This document shows, piece after piece, positions 5,382 through 7,213 of a DNA stretch of 7,213 bases (position 1 is its first letter; each line of letters starts with the position of its first letter). Source of the stretch: Chloroflexota bacterium (lineage in GTDB: Bacteria > Chloroflexota > Anaerolineae > Anaerolineales > UBA11579). The notes beneath the pieces are model-generated. The model was not told the DNA's origin and made no database searches. It saw only the letters and a list, made by a program, of their open reading frames with translations. The translations under genes and the position numbers were made by a program. Location of the stretch: NCBI GenBank assembly GCA_003486225.1, contig DNGN01000239.1, positions 5,848 to 13,060 of the forward strand. The letters are read 5' to 3'.

Positions 5382-6257
5382 CTAATCAGCAATATGGGAA
5401 GCCAGTTCATGTCTTAGGTTTTCCGGCATACGAACTGGTCTTCCGGTCTGAAGGTCAATAAAAACCCAAAGGACATACGCCTGGGCAATCAGCTGCTGGT
5501 CTGCCTGGCGCCGGATAATAAAATGCCGGGTGGCGCGCACCGGGCGGGCATCCGATAAATATGTGGTTATCTCAAGTGTATCACCTAACAAAGCGGGCTG
5601 TTTATATTCAATGCGGGATTTGCGCGCCACCGAACCGTATCCTTGTTTCAGGAATCCATGCATCGAAACACCAAACTGTGAAGCAGCCTGGATTCCACTT
5701 TCTTCCATATACGTGAAGTATTTGGCATTATTGACATGCTGGGCAGGATCGACATCTTCCCAGGCCACATCCCGCATAATGGTCACAGCCCCGGCTGGCG
5801 GAGGTGGCGGGGCAGGAAAAGATTGGCGTTGGCCTTGCTCTGCGGGAACCCCTTCCGGGAAAAAGGCCTGCTTCATTTGGGTGGGGATACTCACCGGGTG
5901 AAGGCTTTCCCGGTCCAGCAGGACCCAATCGGTGGAACCGCGGGCCAGCAGAGTCTCGTCCCCTTTGCGGCGGACTTCATACATGCGGCGGGAACGCACC
6001 CGCCTGAAATCATCCACCCAGGTGGTGACCACCGCCGTATCGCCGTAGCGCAGCGGGCTGAGATATTCAACTTCCGTATCACGGATCAGCCATATGACAC
6101 CCTGCCGTTGGTATTCTTCTTCCGAATATCCTGCCGCTGTCGAAGCCGCGAAAGCCGCCTCCTGCATGTAGCGGATGTAGTTGCTGTTGTTGACATGCCC
6201 GTAGGCGTCGCATTCATAAAAGCGGACACGGAATTCGCTGGTGTGCTTCAAAGGCAT
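5382..6257 (-). CDS. Tandem hot-dog acyl thioesterase (acyl-ACP/acyl-CoA thioesterase-like)
   Basis: A 291-residue protein made of two hot-dog (4HBT) domains, the double-domain build of acyl-ACP thioesterases, which hydrolyse acyl thioesters to free acids. Domain 1 spans about 6-135 with RFYECDAYGHVNNSNY (12-27), where D17 is at the usual catalytic Asp position. Domain 2 spans about 160-275 with WEDVDPAQHVNNAKY (166-180), where D170 or D168 takes that place. A Pro-rich linker (FPAPPPPPAGA, 147-157) joins them. Both halves keep the D..(G/A).HVNN core, so both could in principle form active pockets. Chain length and ACP versus CoA preference cannot be told. The ATG at 6257 has AAGGA about 10 nt upstream and stands 4 nt after the dehydrogenase stop; the HD gene follows 14 nt downstream. 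No signal peptide: cytoplasmic. Confidence 0.85.
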   Translation of the reverse strand: MPLKHTSEFRVRFYECDAYGHVNNSNYIRYMQEAAFAASTAAGYSEEEYQRQGVIWLIRDTEVEYLSPLRYGDTAVVTTWVDDFRRVRSRRMYEVRRKGDETLLARGSTDWVLLDRESLHPVSIPTQMKQAFFPEGVPAEQGQRQSFPAPPPPPAGAVTIMRDVAWEDVDPAQHVNNAKYFTYMEESGIQAASQFGVSMHGFLKQGYGSVARKSRIEYKQPALLGDTLEITTYLSDARPVRATRHFIIRRQADQQLIAQAYVLWVFIDLQTGRPVRMPENLRHELASHIAD

Positions 6258-6261
6258 TTTG

Positions 6262-7213
6262 TTAATATCCTTTTTCTAGGGAAACTTTGTTGGGTAATGC
6301 TTTTCCCTGGGCAGCCATATTCAGCAGTTCTGCCAGGTGTTGCATCCGGAGTAAACCCGACTCTCTGGAACTACCGCCGCGGTGCGGGCTCATGACTACA
6401 TTGTCAAGCTCGTGGAAAGGGAAATCAGCTGGCGGGGTATGCGCCCGGCTTGCTTCGTCTGCGGGGTAGTGATACCAGACATCCAGCCCGGCAGAATGCA
6501 GGCGGCCTGCTTTCAGAGCCTCGTATAAAGCCTTCTGATCAACAATGGGCCCGCGCGCCACGTTCACCAGGATAGATTTCTCAGGCAGCAAATTCAACTC
6601 CTGCTCCCCGATCAGGGCATGCGTTTCCACCGTCAGCGGCAGTGTGATCACCAGCACATTGGCCTGCGGCAGCAGCTGGTGCAGGTCACCAGCCGGAAAG
6701 ACCTCTGAATAGGGATCGCCAGCCTGGGCTCCCTCCAGGCTGCGCCGGGTCGCCAGCACCCGCATGCCCATGGCCTGACACACTTTTGCCACCTGCTGCC
6801 CAATACTGCCGTAGCCAAGAACCAGGACCGTTTTACCGTGCAGCATCAGGGATGCGTTGGGGTCCAGGTAGCGCGGGCGCCAGTCCTGCCGCCGGAACTG
6901 ACGTTCAACCGGCAGGATCAGCTTGGCTGCCGCCAAAAGCAGCATCAGGGCACTCTCGGCAGTGGTAACCGCATTGTGATGCAGGTTGTGCACGGCCAGG
7001 TCCGGGTGCTGCATCAGCAGCTCGCGCGTGGGCACAGACAGCCCTGCCCATGGAATGATGACTGTCTGGAGAAACGGGCTGGCCGTGAGCTGGTCTGGGG
7101 TCGGTCTGCCGTTCACCAGGATTTGATAATCAGCGGAGGCGGGCAGATGCTCACCGGTGACCAATTCTACCTGCGGATCGAGGCGCGCCTGCAGCAGATC
7201 CCAGGCGGCTTTT
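6262..7213 (-). CDS. D-2-hydroxyacid dehydrogenase family protein (5' truncated), atypical active site
   Basis: The reading frame is open to the right edge (316 residues visible, N-terminus missing), so the in-frame TTG at 7164 is not the start. It belongs to the NAD(P)-dependent D-isomer 2-hydroxyacid dehydrogenases (phosphoglycerate, glyoxylate/hydroxypyruvate, formate dehydrogenase group), which interconvert 2-hydroxy and 2-keto acids. In visible-residue numbering, the Rossmann loop GYGSIG is at 133-138, catalytic Arg R220 is in VNVARGPIVD, and catalytic His H277 is in SPHRGGS. The strand after the loop ends in ATRRS, without the Asp that selects NAD, which suggests NADP(H). At the third catalytic position, where most members have Glu in DVFxxEP (formate dehydrogenase has Gln), this protein reads LDVWYHYP, with Tyr (Y249). 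It may therefore have a changed activity. First visible gene of the operon with the thioesterase, 4 nt downstream. Confidence 0.88.
   Translation of the reverse strand, partial: KAAWDLLQARLDPQVELVTGEHLPASADYQILVNGRPTPDQLTASPFLQTVIIPWAGLSVPTRELLMQHPDLAVHNLHHNAVTTAESALMLLLAAAKLILPVERQFRRQDWRPRYLDPNASLMLHGKTVLVLGYGSIGQQVAKVCQAMGMRVLATRRSLEGAQAGDPYSEVFPAGDLHQLLPQANVLVITLPLTVETHALIGEQELNLLPEKSILVNVARGPIVDQKALYEALKAGRLHSAGLDVWYHYPADEASRAHTPPADFPFHELDNVVMSPHRGGSSRESGLLRMQHLAELLNMAAQGKALPNKVSLEKGY

Noticed and set aside
5736..6395. 219-residue plus-strand open frame over the thioesterase gene
   Set aside because: It is a mirror frame of a well-supported hot-dog gene, and crosses into the dehydrogenase gene; no motif or ribosome-binding site supports it.
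1..7213. CRISPR array, mobile element, toxin-antitoxin or defence system
   Set aside because: No spaced direct repeats, transposase, integrase, terminal repeats, or toxin/defence domains are seen; the HD protein lacks a partner gene of the toxSAS or antitoxin kind next to it.

Overview
The window looks like an ordinary chromosomal segment of a free-living bacterium with mid-range GC. From the flavour of the proteins I favour an anaerobic member of the Chloroflexota (Anaerolineae type). This is an inference from protein style, not from a marker gene. There is no rRNA, tRNA, CRISPR array, insertion sequence or phage gene. All confident genes except the first two lie on the minus strand.

Left edge (1-480, plus strand). 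The last codons of an unidentified, probably membrane, protein come first. A standalone 83-residue NifU C-terminal (Fe-S scaffold/carrier) domain protein follows, with its own Shine-Dalgarno and a clear rho-independent terminator at 448-477. A convergent junction of about 200 bp (393-595) separates it from the minus-strand genes.

Block A (minus strand, 596-3778). A well-formed extended -10 promoter is followed by a short leader with a perfect 9-bp hairpin. Behind it are moaA (radical SAM GTP 3',8-cyclase, first step of molybdenum cofactor synthesis), a HAD-superfamily phosphatase whose start overlaps the moaA stop (TGATG), and, after an 11-nt gap, a DinF-type MATE exporter. Spacing suggests one transcript, although no common pathway is obvious.

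Single gene (minus, 3865-4290). A 141-residue protein with three predicted membrane segments and a strong Shine-Dalgarno. I do not recognise the family.

Block B (minus, 4387-7213). Four closely packed genes (gaps of 4, 14 and 30 nt): a D-2-hydroxyacid dehydrogenase-like oxidoreductase cut by the right edge, a tandem hot-dog acyl thioesterase, a standalone SpoT/Mesh1-like HD hydrolase and a small cupin. They probably form one operon, but no single pathway can be read from them.

The items most worth a second look are the moaA leader (promoter, hairpin enclosing an AGGAGG, 11-codon upstream ORF overlapping the moaA ATG), the Tyr in place of the catalytic Glu in the dehydrogenase, and the synthetase-free alarmone-hydrolase-like protein in a metabolic operon. 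I found no convincing evidence of a wholly new system.
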